From positions 1-50,213 of the forward strand of contig CAJMFH010000019.1 in assembly GCA_905212635.1 (NCBI GenBank): a stretch of DNA of 50,213 bases, given 5' to 3'. The notes beneath the pieces were generated by a model that did no database searches, had not been told where the DNA came from, and saw only the letters and a list, made by a program, of their open reading frames with translations. This document shows, piece by piece, positions 33,038 through 41,383 of this stretch. Numbering within the stretch: position 1 is the first letter of the stretch; each line of letters opens with the position of its first letter. The position numbers and the translations under genes are program-made. The DNA is from an uncultured Lachnoclostridium sp. GTDB lineage: Bacteria > Bacillota > Clostridia > Lachnospirales > Lachnospiraceae.

Positions 33038-35599
33038 CTACTTTCCACAACAATATTTATATTTCTTACCACTTCCACAAGGACATGGGTCATTTCTTCC
33101 AATTTTTTCCGTTTTGCGCTGTACCGGTGCATTCGCAGAGTCATCTTTGTTTGTTCCGGTTTCTTTAGCAACCTGTTCACGCTCTACTTTCTGCTCGATA
33201 CGTACATGCATCAATGCTTTTACCGTTTCTTCACGGATGGATTGCGTCATTTCTTCAAACATGTCGTAACCGCGGAAACGATACTCTGTTACAGGATCTC
33301 TCTGTCCGTAAGCCTGAAGACCGATTCCCTGACGAAGCTGATCCATATCGTCGATATGATTCATCCAGTGCTGGTCTGTCACTTTCAAAAGAATTACTCG
33401 CTCAATCTCTCGAATCTGCTCTGGCTCTGGAAATTCTGCCTCTTTGGATTCATAAATACGAAGTGCCTCTTCTTTCAAATTCTGAAGAAGTCCTGCTTTA
33501 TTCAGATTCTTATCACGTTCCGGATCAAATGTGATCGGCTCGAACGGAATAATCGGAAGGAGATTCATGTTCAATTCTACAAGATTCCAGTCTTCCGGAA
33601 TCTGATCGTCTCGAATCGTACGTCCCACGTATTTTTCAATTACTTCATCAATCATGCCGTAAATGGTATCACGCATGCTCTCACCGTTCAATACTTTACG
33701 ACGTTCTGCGTAAATGATCTCACGCTGCTGGTTGTTGATAATGTCGTATTCCAACAGATTTTTACGGATTCCGTAGTTGTTATTTTCAATCTTCATCTGG
33801 GCACGCTCAATGGCTTTATTCAACATACGGTGCTGAATCTGCTCACCTTCCGGCATACCGAGAGAATTAAATACATTCATCAGGTTCTGGGAACCAAACA
33901 GACGCATCAGGTCATCTTCCAGCGAAATATAAAACTTGGATTCACCAGGGTCTCCCTGTCGTCCGGCACGTCCACGCAGCTGATTGTCAATACGTCTCGA
34001 CTCATGACGCTCCGTACCAATAATACGAAGTCCGCCCAGTTCCTGAACACCTTCTCCGAGTTTGATATCGGTACCACGTCCTGCCATGTTTGTCGCGATC
34101 GTTACCGCACCCGCCACACCGGCATCGGCGATGATCTCTGCTTCCATCTCATGATACTTCGCATTCAGGACTTTATGCTTGATTCCACGTCGTTTCAGCA
34201 TTTCACTGAGTTCCTCGGACGCTTCGATCGTAATCGTACCGACAAGAACCGGCTGTTTGCGTTCATAGCATTCTGCAATGTCTTCCACGATCGCATTCAG
34301 TTTTTCACGTTTGGTCTTATATACCGAATCGTTGTAGTCGATACGAGCAACCGGTTTATTGGTAGGTACTTCCACAACGTCCATCCCATAAATCTCACGG
34401 AACTCTTTTTCTTCGGTAAGCGCCGTACCTGTCATACCACATTTTTTATTGTATTTATTAAAGAAGTTCTGGAACGTAATTGTCGCCAGTGTCTTACTCT
34501 CTCTTTTTACTTTTACATGTTCTTTTGCCTCAATTGCCTGATGCAGACCATCGGAATAACGGCGTCCCGGCATGATACGTCCGGTAAATTCGTCTACGAT
34601 CAGCACTTCATCGTCTTTTACCACATAATCCTTGTCACGGAACATCAGGTTATGTGCACGAAGTGCCAGAATGATACAATGCTGAATCTCAAGATGTTCC
34701 GGATCTGCGAGGTTTTCAATATGGAAGAAACGCTCTACCTTTTCAACACCCTGTGCAGTCAGATTGACCGTTTTTTCCTTTTCATCTACAACAAAATCTC
34801 CGGTCTCCATGTCATCTTCTTTCATGATGAGATCCATTTTCGAAAGCTCTTTTGCTGTACCACGTTTTAACTGTTTGGCAAGATTATCACAAGCCTCGTA
34901 AATCTTTGTCGATTTTCCACTGCTTCCGGAAATGATCAACGGCGTTCTCGCCTCGTCAATCAATACCGAGTCAACCTCATCGACGATTGCATAATTCAAT
35001 TCCCGTTGAACCAGCTGTTCTTTATAAATAACCATGTTATCACGCAGATAATCAAAACCAAGTTCATTATTTGTCGCATACGTGATATCACAATTGTAAG
35101 CCTCTCTTCTCTCGTCATTGTCCATGCTGTTCAAGATACAACCAACCGTCAGGCCCAGAAACTCATGTACCTGTCCCATCCACTCGGCGTCACGTTTTGC
35201 CAGATAAGATATTACAGTAACCTTATGTAGGTCTTTACCTTCCAATGCATTCAAATACGCCGGAAGGGTGGATACCAGCGTCTTACCTTCACCGGTACGC
35301 ATCTCTGTGATACGTCCCTGATGCAGAATCACACCACCGATCAGCTGCACACGATAATGGCGCATACCGATTGTTCTCTTGGCAGCTTCACGCACTGCCG
35401 CATAAGCCTCTGGCAAAATATCATCTAACGTCTCTCCCCCCGCGAGTCTGCTTTTAAATTCTCTGGTTTTATCCCGCAATTCTTCGTCGGATAACTTTTC
35501 AAAATCCGGTTCCAAAGATTCAATTTTGTCAACAATTGGAAGCACGCGCTTTACTTCTCTTTCGCTGTGTGTTCCAACAAACTTACTTAAAATTCCCAT
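33038..35599 (-). CDS. secA: Preprotein translocase ATPase SecA
   Basis: 853 residues. It drives proteins through the SecYEG channel at the membrane. MRTGEGKTLVSTLPAYLNAL is the Walker A region, VDEVDSVLIDEARTPLIISG the DEAD-like motif, and TNMAGRGTDIKLG the second helicase region. The C-terminal NDPCPCGSGKKYKYCCG is the SEC-C zinc motif. The ATG at 35599 gives the usual start (ILSKFVGTHSERE) with GGAGAG upstream; earlier starts in the frame are less likely. It is first in a run secA-prfB-cheW-hom-lysC under the promoter at 35668-35696. Confidence 0.97.
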   Translation of the reverse strand: MGILSKFVGTHSEREVKRVLPIVDKIESLEPDFEKLSDEELRDKTREFKSRLAGGETLDDILPEAYAAVREAAKRTIGMRHYRVQLIGGVILHQGRITEMRTGEGKTLVSTLPAYLNALEGKDLHKVTVISYLAKRDAEWMGQVHEFLGLTVGCILNSMDNDERREAYNCDITYATNNELGFDYLRDNMVIYKEQLVQRELNYAIVDEVDSVLIDEARTPLIISGSSGKSTKIYEACDNLAKQLKRGTAKELSKMDLIMKEDDMETGDFVVDEKEKTVNLTAQGVEKVERFFHIENLADPEHLEIQHCIILALRAHNLMFRDKDYVVKDDEVLIVDEFTGRIMPGRRYSDGLHQAIEAKEHVKVKRESKTLATITFQNFFNKYNKKCGMTGTALTEEKEFREIYGMDVVEVPTNKPVARIDYNDSVYKTKREKLNAIVEDIAECYERKQPVLVGTITIEASEELSEMLKRRGIKHKVLNAKYHEMEAEIIADAGVAGAVTIATNMAGRGTDIKLGEGVQELGGLRIIGTERHESRRIDNQLRGRAGRQGDPGESKFYISLEDDLMRLFGSQNLMNVFNSLGMPEGEQIQHRMLNKAIERAQMKIENNNYGIRKNLLEYDIINNQQREIIYAERRKVLNGESMRDTIYGMIDEVIEKYVGRTIRDDQIPEDWNLVELNMNLLPIIPFEPITFDPERDKNLNKAGLLQNLKEEALRIYESKEAEFPEPEQIREIERVILLKVTDQHWMNHIDDMDQLRQGIGLQAYGQRDPVTEYRFRGYDMFEEMTQSIREETVKALMHVRIEQKVEREQVAKETGTNKDDSANAPVQRKTEKIGRNDPCPCGSGKKYKYCCGK

Positions 35600-35667
35600 G
35601 TGTTCACTCTCCATATATTTCTCCACACTAAAAATAAGTGTAGTATTTCAAATCATAACCTTTGATT

Positions 35668-35696
35668 ATTTTATCACTTGCACGCCTTTCTTTCAA
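35668..35696 (-). promoter_or_regulatory. Promoter of the secA operon
   Basis: On the minus strand, TTGAAA (35691-35696) and TAAAAT (35668-35673) are 17 bases apart, 69 bases upstream of the secA start. Confidence 0.65.
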
Positions 35697-35749
35697 TACA
35701 TAATTTGTTTTTCCAGCGGTTTTTTACAAACCGTTCACAACTTTGTCAT

Positions 35750-35791
35750 AAAAAAAGCCGGTACACTGACTGCTCATCAGCATACCGGTTT
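35750..35791 (-). terminator. Terminator of hpf
   Basis: On the minus strand AAACCGGTA pairs with TACCGGCTT (one G-U), with an inner CTGA/TCAG pairing, followed by TTTTTTTA. It starts 30 bases after the hpf stop. Confidence 0.8.
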
Positions 35792-35821
35792 GTTATTATT
35801 TTCGTCGTTTATGCGTATGTT

Positions 35822-36349
35822 TTAGAATTCAGGTTCGATCAAACCATACGTATTTCCTTTTCTCTTATATACGACATTTACTTCGTCTGTCTCCGAATTG
35901 CGGAATACAAAGAAATTATGTCCGATCAGTTCCATCTGTACACAGGCTTCTTCCGGATCCATCGGTTTCATCGCAAATTTCTTGGAACGGATGATCTGGA
36001 TATCTTCGTCCTCATAATCATCTGCCTCAATAAATGACTGGCTCAGGTGTGCAGCATTCTGCTCTTTGTCGATCAGTTTATTTTTATATTTGCGAAGTTG
36101 TCTCTCAATGACTTCTTCTACCAGATCAATGGATACGTACATATCCGAGCTAACTTCTTCTGCACGGATGATGCTGCCTTTCATCGGGATTGTAATCTCG
36201 ATCTTCTGACGGTTCTTCTCTGTACTCAAAGTAACATGTACTTCTGTCGTATCGGTAAAATATCTTTCAAGTTTGCCGATCTTTTCCTCAATGGCAGAAC
36301 GCAAGCCCTCCGTTATATCTAAATTTTTTCCACTAATTACTAAATTCAT
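35822..36349 (-). CDS. hpf: Ribosome hibernation promoting factor, long form
   Basis: 175 residues, the long HPF type. The N-terminal domain (1-100; ISGKNLDITEGLRSAIEEKI and VTLSTEKNRQKIEITIP) binds the 30S decoding centre. The C-terminal domain (about 120-175; IIRSKKFAMKPMDPEEACVQ, then GHNFFVFRNSETDEVNVVYK) dimerises and so pairs two 70S ribosomes in stationary phase. It lies upstream of secA, its usual neighbour in Firmicutes, but has its own promoter and terminator. Confidence 0.95.
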   Translation of the reverse strand: MNLVISGKNLDITEGLRSAIEEKIGKLERYFTDTTEVHVTLSTEKNRQKIEITIPMKGSIIRAEEVSSDMYVSIDLVEEVIERQLRKYKNKLIDKEQNAAHLSQSFIEADDYEDEDIQIIRSKKFAMKPMDPEEACVQMELIGHNFFVFRNSETDEVNVVYKRKGNTYGLIEPEF

Positions 36350-36420
36350 GATAATCAGCTCCTTTGCCCAAAATATTCGGGATTGTCAGGCATTTTATCT
36401 ATTACCTGTCCCATGACTAT

Positions 36421-36449
36421 AGTATACTACAAAATGCACAAATGAGCAA
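36421..36449 (-). promoter_or_regulatory. Promoter of hpf
   Basis: On the minus strand, TTGCTC (36444-36449) and TATACT (36421-36426) are 17 bases apart, about 70 bases before the hpf start. Confidence 0.6.
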
Positions 36450-36558
36450 CTAAATTTTTAATTTTTTTAAGCAAATTCACAGGATTTTCACGAGTTGTCA
36501 TACAACTCGGTAATTTGTCATCTCAATAGATTTTTTACCTACAAAAGTCTACCGAAGT

Positions 36559-36640
36559 TGTGGATAATGTGGATAACCTTGTGTATAACTAAAAATTATC
36601 GCAATTAGGCATGTTTTTTTGTGGATAACTTTGTGTATCA
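36559..36640. promoter_or_regulatory. Cluster of DnaA boxes
   Basis: Three exact TGTGGATAA boxes (complement of the TTATCCACA consensus) lie at 36559-36567, 36568-36576 and 36620-36628. TGTGTATAA at 36580-36588 has one mismatch and TGTGTATCA at 36632-36640 has two. The second and third perfect boxes are each followed, after three bases, by a weaker box, so a 21-base unit is repeated. All face the same way. The gap 36350-36672 holds no gene; it also carries the hpf promoter and a hairpin at 36491-36509 (CGAGTTGT-CAT-ACAACTCG). Confidence 0.75.
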
Positions 36641-36672
36641 TTTTACTCTACATTTGTCGTCGTACTTTTGTT

Positions 36673-36780
36673 CTATTTCAAGTTGTCACACATTTCAAAT
36701 CGTCCACTCGCACCGCATGGCAAAACCAGTCCATTGCTGCTTACCGGAAGTCCGCTCTCGTGTGCCGTCACTTTGCCTCC
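36673..36780 (-). pseudogene. Severed C-terminal segment of the methyltransferase gene
   Basis: After the TAA the frame reads GGKVTAHESGLPVSSNGLVL and continues PCGASGRFEMCDNLK to a TAG. From memory, related methyltransferases end in GLPV...GLVLPCGATGRW, so this is the expected C-terminus. The stop codon itself is part of TAAGGAGG, followed after four bases by GTG in the same frame, so a separate 32-residue peptide could in principle be made. Confidence 0.65.
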
Positions 36781-37548
36781 TTACGGCTTGCCTAGCGCCA
36801 ATTCGAGCATATACGACAATACCGCCGGCTGTAAACCGGTTGTATACGAATTGATCAGAAAGAACAGGGGATCTTTGGACAAAATTTTGGTGCAAAGATT
36901 GACAAGCGGAAAGATTTTCTCCTCGATTTTCCATATTTCCCCTTTCGGTCCTCTTCCGTATGATGGCGGATCCATAATAATACCATCATAATGGTTGCCG
37001 CGGCGGATCTCACGCTCAACAAATTTCACACAGTCGTCCACAAGATAGCGGATCGGTGCATCCGCAAGGCCGGATGCCGCTGCATTTTCTTTTGCCCAGG
37101 TAACCATTCCTTTGGAAGCGTCCACATGGGTAACGGCTGCTCCCGCTTTCGCGCATGCCACCGTTGCTCCGCCGGTATAAGCAAACAAATTCAACACTTT
37201 TATCGGCCGTCCGGCGCGACGGATCAATCCCGATGCCCAGTCCCAGTTGACTGCCTGTTCCGGAAAAAGTCCTGTATGTTTAAAACTAAATGGTTTCAAA
37301 TGAAAGGTCAGATCCTGATAATGGATCTCCCACTGCTTTGGCAGATCAAAGAACTGCCATTCTCCGCCTCCCTTATTGCTTCTATGATAATGCGCATTTT
37401 TCTTCTTCCATTGCGAGGCATCATGTGGCGTGTCCCAGATCACCTGCGGATCCGGGCGAACCAGGATATAGTCTCCCCATCGCTCTAACTTTTCTCCATT
37501 GGAAGTGTCAATGACTTCATATTCTTTCCATCCGTCTGCTAACCACAT
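36781..37548 (-). CDS. Class I SAM-dependent methyltransferase, truncated by an in-frame stop
   Basis: 255 residues up to a TAA. VLNLFAYTGGATVACAKAGA is the SAM-binding motif I, VTHVDASKGMVTWAKEN follows, and IIMDPPSYGRGPKGEIW is the DPPSYG motif IV of RlmI/RlmK-like RNA methyltransferases. The ATG at 37548 has GGAAAGGAG upstream. The TAA comes at LELALGKP; the same frame continues for 35 more codons, with a sequence that looks like the normal end of this family (see the next entry). So the gene is either disrupted, mis-sequenced at one base, or read through. The substrate is unknown; rRNA is the family guess. Confidence 0.82.
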   Translation of the reverse strand: MWLADGWKEYEVIDTSNGEKLERWGDYILVRPDPQVIWDTPHDASQWKKKNAHYHRSNKGGGEWQFFDLPKQWEIHYQDLTFHLKPFSFKHTGLFPEQAVNWDWASGLIRRAGRPIKVLNLFAYTGGATVACAKAGAAVTHVDASKGMVTWAKENAAASGLADAPIRYLVDDCVKFVEREIRRGNHYDGIIMDPPSYGRGPKGEIWKIEEKIFPLVNLCTKILSKDPLFFLINSYTTGLQPAVLSYMLELALGKP

Positions 37549-37578
37549 AGTGTACTCCTTTCCGTAATGCTGCCTCAT

Positions 37579-37915
37579 TGGTTTTGTGTCTTTTTGATTT
37601 AATAAATACAGCCTGACAAATTGCTGCGTGCTTGTTTGGCTTGTGCTACAATAATTACGTCCTCACAAATTGCTGCGCTTACGCTCCTGCAATTTGCAAA
37701 CACAATTCGCATTCCATGCTATCGCACTACATGCTCATTGGTTTTGTGTCTCTAGAAAAGAAACCATTTTTTCTGCAATGGACGTAATTATCGAGTCGGC
37801 TGACGCCAACTCGATCCCGCACACCGAACATTCGCACTAACGTGCTCATGTTCTTACGCCTAACAAATACCGTTGACCGCAAGCGCTCACGGTGCTTGTT
37901 AGGCTTGTGCTACAA
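37579..37915. repeat. Non-coding gap filled with imperfect direct and inverted repeats
   Basis: No gene is seen. CTCATTGGTTTTGTGTCT occurs at 37574-37591 and again at 37735-37752. GGCTTGTGCTACAA occurs at 37638-37651 and 37902-37915. CAAATTGCTGCG occurs twice (about 37617 and 37666). ATAATTACGTCC (37651-37662) has an exact inverted partner at 37780-37791, and several hairpins lie inside and beyond (TCGAGT...ACTCGA near 37791-37814, GAACAT...ATGTTC near 37825-37852, CCTAACAA...TTGTTAGG near 37859-37903). The element could be a composite of mobile palindromic repeats. Confidence 0.7.
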
Positions 37916-37947
37916 AAAAAGCGATTGAATACACATTCAATCGCTTT
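37911..37947 (-). terminator. Terminator of tRNA-Arg
   Basis: On the minus strand AAAGCGATTGAAT, a four-base loop and ATTCAATCGCTTT make a perfect 13-bp stem, followed by TTTT. It starts two bases after the tRNA. Confidence 0.88.
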
Positions 37948-37948
37948 A

Positions 37949-38022
37949 CGTGGGTTAGAGGATTCGAACCCCCGACCTTTTGGTCCGTAGCCAAACGCTC
38001 TATCCAGCTGAGCTAAACCCAC
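37949..38022 (-). tRNA. tRNA-Arg (anticodon ACG)
   Basis: The 74-base minus-strand RNA folds as a tRNA: acceptor GTGGGTT/AACCCAC, D-arm GCTCAGCTGGATAGAGC, anticodon stem TTTGG/CCAAA with loop CTACGGA, and T-arm with GGTTCGAATCC. The anticodon ACG (read as ICG) is for arginine. CCA is not encoded. It lies 37 bases after the sigF stop, with a strong terminator following. Confidence 0.95.
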
Positions 38023-38059
38023 ATTTATCTTGCGTATCTCTCAACACGCAAGAATTATT

Positions 38060-38818
38060 CTACCATATGATTTTAGGATTGTCAACATTTTTTTCAAAAT
38101 TTTTTCCCGCTATTTTCTCTCTCATCTGCAATAGCAGTTTTTTCTCCAGACGACTGACCTGAACCTGGCTGACCCCGAGACGTTCCGCTACTTCCCGCTG
38201 TGTCTTGCCGTCATAATAGCGCATGCGGATAAGCTCCCTTTCTTTGGTTTGGAGCTGTTCCAGAAGATCTTCTACGATAAGCCGGTTCATCAGTTCCTCC
38301 TGCCAGTCTTTTCGTTCCGGTATTTTTTCTTCCAGCGACATTTCTTTTCCGTCCTGAAAGCAGATCGGCTTATGCAGTGACTCTACCTCTGCCGTTGCTT
38401 CCAACGCCAGTACGATATCCTCCACCGGAAGTTCTACTGCCGCTGACAATTCTTCCATCGAAGGCTCGCGCTCCAGTTTTTGCGAAAGCTCTGCCGCCAT
38501 CCGCTTGACCCGCCAGCTGTTTTCCTTGATACTGCGGCTGACCCTTACCATCCCGTCATCGCGCAGAAAACGTTTGATTTCTCCGGTAATCAGCGGCACG
38601 GCATAGGTGGAAAACCGCACATCAAACCGCATATCAAATTTATCCACCGCTTTGATCAAACCGATTGCCCCGATCTGACTAAGTTCTTCACTGTCATATC
38701 CTCTGCCGGAAAATCGTTTTACAATGCTGTATACCAATCCCATATTTTCTTCAATTACCTGTTCTCTTGCCAATTTATCCCCGGAACGTGCTCGTTTGAT
38801 TAGTTCTAAGGTTTCCAT
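38060..38818 (-). CDS. sigF: Sporulation sigma factor SigF
   Basis: 252 residues. It directs early forespore transcription. Region 2 is seen as NMGLVYSIVKRFSGRGYDSE then IGAIGLIKAVDKFD and FSTYAVPLITGEIKRFLRDD; region 4 as IRMRYYDGKTQREVAERLGV then SQVQVSRLEKKLL. The ATG at 38818 has GGAGGGG upstream; an ATG four codons earlier would overlap that site. It is last in spoIIAA-spoIIAB-sigF, the classic order, and is held inactive by SpoIIAB until the forespore forms. Confidence 0.96.
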   Translation of the reverse strand: METLELIKRARSGDKLAREQVIEENMGLVYSIVKRFSGRGYDSEELSQIGAIGLIKAVDKFDMRFDVRFSTYAVPLITGEIKRFLRDDGMVRVSRSIKENSWRVKRMAAELSQKLEREPSMEELSAAVELPVEDIVLALEATAEVESLHKPICFQDGKEMSLEEKIPERKDWQEELMNRLIVEDLLEQLQTKERELIRMRYYDGKTQREVAERLGVSQVQVSRLEKKLLLQMREKIAGKNFEKNVDNPKIIW

Positions 38819-38843
38819 CTTCCCCTCCACATCTTATTGGCAA

Positions 38844-39284
38844 TCAAGAGATATGTATCGCACTATAAATTGTCTTTTTCATACGGATTTTCGTGCCCTT
38901 TCCCAGTTCTGACTGCACCTCCAGTTCATCCATGAACGCTTCCATAAACGCAAATCCCATTCCCGAACGGTCAAGTTCCGGCTTTGTCGTGTACATGGGT
39001 TCCATTGCCTTTTCCAGATTTTCAATCCCTGCCCCCGTGTCAGATATTTCAACAGACACTACGTTATCTTCAATTTTTGCCGCCATACGAACCATTCCCG
39101 GGTTCTTTTCGTAGCCATGAATGATCGCATTGGTTACTGCTTCGGATACCGCCGTTTTGATATCCGCCAGTTCTTCCAGCGTCGGATCCAGCCGCGCCAC
39201 AAAAGCACTGATTACCGTCCTCGCCAGACTTTCATTTTCAGAATTACTTGAAAATTCCATAATAATTTCATTTTTTCCACTCAT
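38844..39284 (-). CDS. spoIIAB: Anti-sigma F factor / serine kinase SpoIIAB
   Basis: 146 residues of the HATPase (GHKL) fold. The N box is DIKTAVSEAVTNAIIHGYE, the G1 box SVEISDTGAGI, and the G2 box DRSGMGFAFM. It binds SigF, and phosphorylates SpoIIAA using ATP. The reading frame extends to 39359 but the family start (MSGKNEIIMEFSSNSENES) is at 39284, 22 bases after the spoIIAA stop. The ribosome site GGAGG lies 13 bases off, longer than usual, and CTTAGAG lies between. Confidence 0.93.
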   Translation of the reverse strand: MSGKNEIIMEFSSNSENESLARTVISAFVARLDPTLEELADIKTAVSEAVTNAIIHGYEKNPGMVRMAAKIEDNVVSVEISDTGAGIENLEKAMEPMYTTKPELDRSGMGFAFMEAFMDELEVQSELGKGTKIRMKKTIYSAIHIS

Positions 39285-39306
39285 TTTCAGCTCTAAGCCT
39301 CCATCT

Positions 39307-39615
39307 TTACACTTTTTGAATAATTTTATACAAACCGGACATTGAAAATATGCGGTCAATCCCTTTTCCTACACCGGTAACATAGACGTTACCCCCAAGA
39401 TATCCCATTTTCTTGTAGCGTCCCATCACCATACCGATCCCCGAACTATCCATAAAGGTCATTCCGTCAAAATCAAATACAATATTCTTTACATTGCCCT
39501 TTTCAATCAACACGTCAATCGTACGGCTGAGCTGCCCTGCCGTATGATGATCCAGCTCCTCACTGATATGTAATATTAAATTTGCGCCGCTGCGCTCTAA
39601 TGAAAATGTTTCCAT
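39307..39615 (-). CDS. spoIIAA: Anti-anti-sigma F factor SpoIIAA
   Basis: 102 residues, one STAS domain. The phosphorylated serine is in DFDGMTFMDSSGIGMVMGRY. Unphosphorylated SpoIIAA frees SigF from SpoIIAB in the forespore. AAAGGAGAAGG precedes the ATG. First gene of the sigF operon; a weak sigma-H-like promoter is noted at 39651-39681. Confidence 0.94.
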   Translation of the reverse strand: METFSLERSGANLILHISEELDHHTAGQLSRTIDVLIEKGNVKNIVFDFDGMTFMDSSGIGMVMGRYKKMGYLGGNVYVTGVGKGIDRIFSMSGLYKIIQKV

Positions 39616-39650
39616 CGAGATTTCCTTCTCCTTTCACAGAATTTCGGCAG

Positions 39651-39681
39651 TCATTCAAACGTTCCAAATGCCATTTCTGAA
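39651..39681 (-). promoter_or_regulatory. Possible sigma-H promoter of the spoIIA operon
   Basis: On the minus strand TCAGAAATG and TTTGAATGA are 12 bases apart. They fit the sigma-H pattern (AGGAww, then GAAT) only partly. Location and family knowledge of spoIIA control support it more than the match itself. Confidence 0.3.
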
Positions 39682-39701
39682 CCACTGCAAATTAGGGAAA
39701 T

Positions 39702-39749
39702 AAAAAACTATGGAAAAAGACGTTTCTGTCTTCCATCCATAGTTTTTTT
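39702..39749 (-). terminator. Terminator after the zinc-ribbon/TPR gene
   Basis: AAAAAACTATGG pairs with CCATAGTTTTTT, with inner AAGAC/GTCTT. T-runs occur on both strands; on the minus strand it ends the transcript of the TPR gene 32 bases earlier. Confidence 0.82.
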
Positions 39750-39780
39750 CATGCGTTCTTTTCAATTTTGTTTTATCGGA

Positions 39781-41187
39781 TCAATCGGTTTTCACACCCA
39801 GCTGATTTAGCCTGCTCTTTGCTTCCGAAGCGCGGCTGCTGTTTGCATCGGTGTCAATCACTTTTTGATAATAACTCTGTGCTTTTTTCGTCTTTCCCGT
39901 CTGATGGTACACTCGTCCCATAAAATACAGGGCATCAAGATTTTTTTCATCCACAGAAAGAACCTGTTTCAAAAGATTCTCCGCTTCGCTGTATTTTCCT
40001 GAATTAAACGCCTTACGTCCCTCTTCAAACAACTTCTGCGTATCTGCCGCAGTAATTTTTTTCGATACTGCTGCCAGAAGATCTTTTGCTTCCTGCGTCG
40101 AAAAATCACTGTCTTTGTAGCCATTTACTGTCGATGCCGCAAGAAGACGATCGCCATCCTGATAGTATTTTACCGCCATGAGAAGATTGTTAAGTTTTTC
40201 CACTTCCGCACTCTTTTGGCTCTCTCCATCGTCGATTTCTTTTTGCAGTGCATCGGCTTTCTCTTGCAGCGTCGTTTTCTCTTTTTCCAGCGTAGAAATC
40301 TGCGCTTCCTTTACAGAAAGCATCTCTTTTGCTTCGGTAATATCGCTGGAATTATTTCCCAGTGTATTTCCCTTCATTGTAGGGTATATCAGCACCACAC
40401 TCACAATAATTCCAATAACAGCACCAATGATAATGTTGACGGCGGGCATCCATTGCTTCTTTTCTTCCCGGTATGTTCCCACCGGCGTTACATTTGCCGC
40501 ATTCACTTGTGTCTCTTTCTCCGCCTGCTTTGCAAATGCTTTCGGAGAGTTATCTTTGCCTTTGGGCTCACTGAACGTATCGCCGATCTCCTGCATATAA
40601 CGCAGTGTCGTCGTGTTGTTAAAGTCAATCTTTCGCGCACGTTTCAGCACTTTTGCTGCCTTTACATAGTCTTTTCTCTTCATATATAAAAGGGCAAGCA
40701 GCTGATAGGCTCTGACAAATTTTGGATTGAGGCTGACCACTTTTTTCAATTGAATGATTGCCAGATCTTCATTGTCATTTTTTGCTTCTTTTAATGCCGA
40801 ATTATACTTTTTAATGGTCTGATTGACCGTCTGCAATGTACTTTGATTTTTCTGAACGACATCAATATAATGCTTGGCACGATTATCCTCCGGCTGGAGA
40901 TAATCACTGAGCACCCATTCACTCAAGGCGGCAATCGTCTCTCCCATCTCATTATACACGAGACCAAGAAGATTTCTCGCCTCCGTATTATGTTTATTAA
41001 AATTTAAACTTTTTTTCAAAACCAGAATGGCTCCTGACAAGTCGCGCACTTTCGCCTTTTCCAAGCCAATGTTATAATAGGCATTTGACAATTTACGTGC
41101 ATGATGCAGCGCTCTGAGATCCTGTCCGCAAAAGCGGCAGACCGGAGCATCTTCTGTTATTATCGTATCACAACGTGGACATTTCAT
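39781..41187 (-). CDS. Zinc-ribbon and TPR membrane protein
   Basis: 468 residues. A four-cysteine zinc ribbon at the start (C3, C6, C17, C20; MKCPRCDTII and PVCRFCGQDL). TPR repeats at about 35-95 and 140-200. A single membrane helix at 247-269. A coiled coil at 283-335. A second TPR group at 385-460 (YSEAENLLKQVLSVDEKNLD and GKTKKAQSYYQKVI). The N-terminal half should be inside the cell and the C-terminal half outside. Likely a scaffold; the partner is unknown. A 48-residue gene lies 16 bases upstream on the same strand. Confidence 0.85.
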   Translation of the reverse strand: MKCPRCDTIITEDAPVCRFCGQDLRALHHARKLSNAYYNIGLEKAKVRDLSGAILVLKKSLNFNKHNTEARNLLGLVYNEMGETIAALSEWVLSDYLQPEDNRAKHYIDVVQKNQSTLQTVNQTIKKYNSALKEAKNDNEDLAIIQLKKVVSLNPKFVRAYQLLALLYMKRKDYVKAAKVLKRARKIDFNNTTTLRYMQEIGDTFSEPKGKDNSPKAFAKQAEKETQVNAANVTPVGTYREEKKQWMPAVNIIIGAVIGIIVSVVLIYPTMKGNTLGNNSSDITEAKEMLSVKEAQISTLEKEKTTLQEKADALQKEIDDGESQKSAEVEKLNNLLMAVKYYQDGDRLLAASTVNGYKDSDFSTQEAKDLLAAVSKKITAADTQKLFEEGRKAFNSGKYSEAENLLKQVLSVDEKNLDALYFMGRVYHQTGKTKKAQSYYQKVIDTDANSSRASEAKSRLNQLGVKTD

Positions 41188-41203
41188 TGCTTTCCTCCAA
41201 CTC

Positions 41204-41350
41204 TTACATCGTACCTTTTATTTCTGCTATCAATTCTCTCATAATATCTGTCACATCTGTCATGTTATTACTGTTGTTCACCACTTCGCTTACTTGTTCA
41301 ATATCTAAACTCGGCTCATATTTTTCCAGTTCTTCTTCAAAATTAATCAC
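41204..41350 (-). CDS. Small acidic hypothetical protein (48 aa, GTG start)
   Basis: The short gene begins at a GTG eight bases after GGAGG. The protein starts MINFEEELEKYEPSLDIEQV and ends MRELIAEIKGTM. It is strongly acidic and probably helical. No family recognised. It directly precedes the zinc-ribbon/TPR gene and is probably cotranscribed, as a partner or leader. An ATG six bases upstream runs straight into a TGA, which supports the GTG. Confidence 0.6.
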   Translation of the reverse strand: MINFEEELEKYEPSLDIEQVSEVVNNSNNMTDVTDIMRELIAEIKGTM

Positions 41351-41383
41351 GTCATCCGCCTCCCTTTCTCGTTATATTTTCTC

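Noticed and set aside
33206..34870. 554-codon plus-strand ORF inside secA
   Set aside because: It is antisense to a full SecA gene, its protein is Phe/His/Cys-rich with no motif, and no ribosome site is seen; it is a codon-bias shadow.
36350..36672. Chromosomal replication origin
   Set aside because: DnaA boxes are present, but no dnaA, dnaN or clear AT-rich unwinding region is adjacent; kept only as a DnaA-box cluster.
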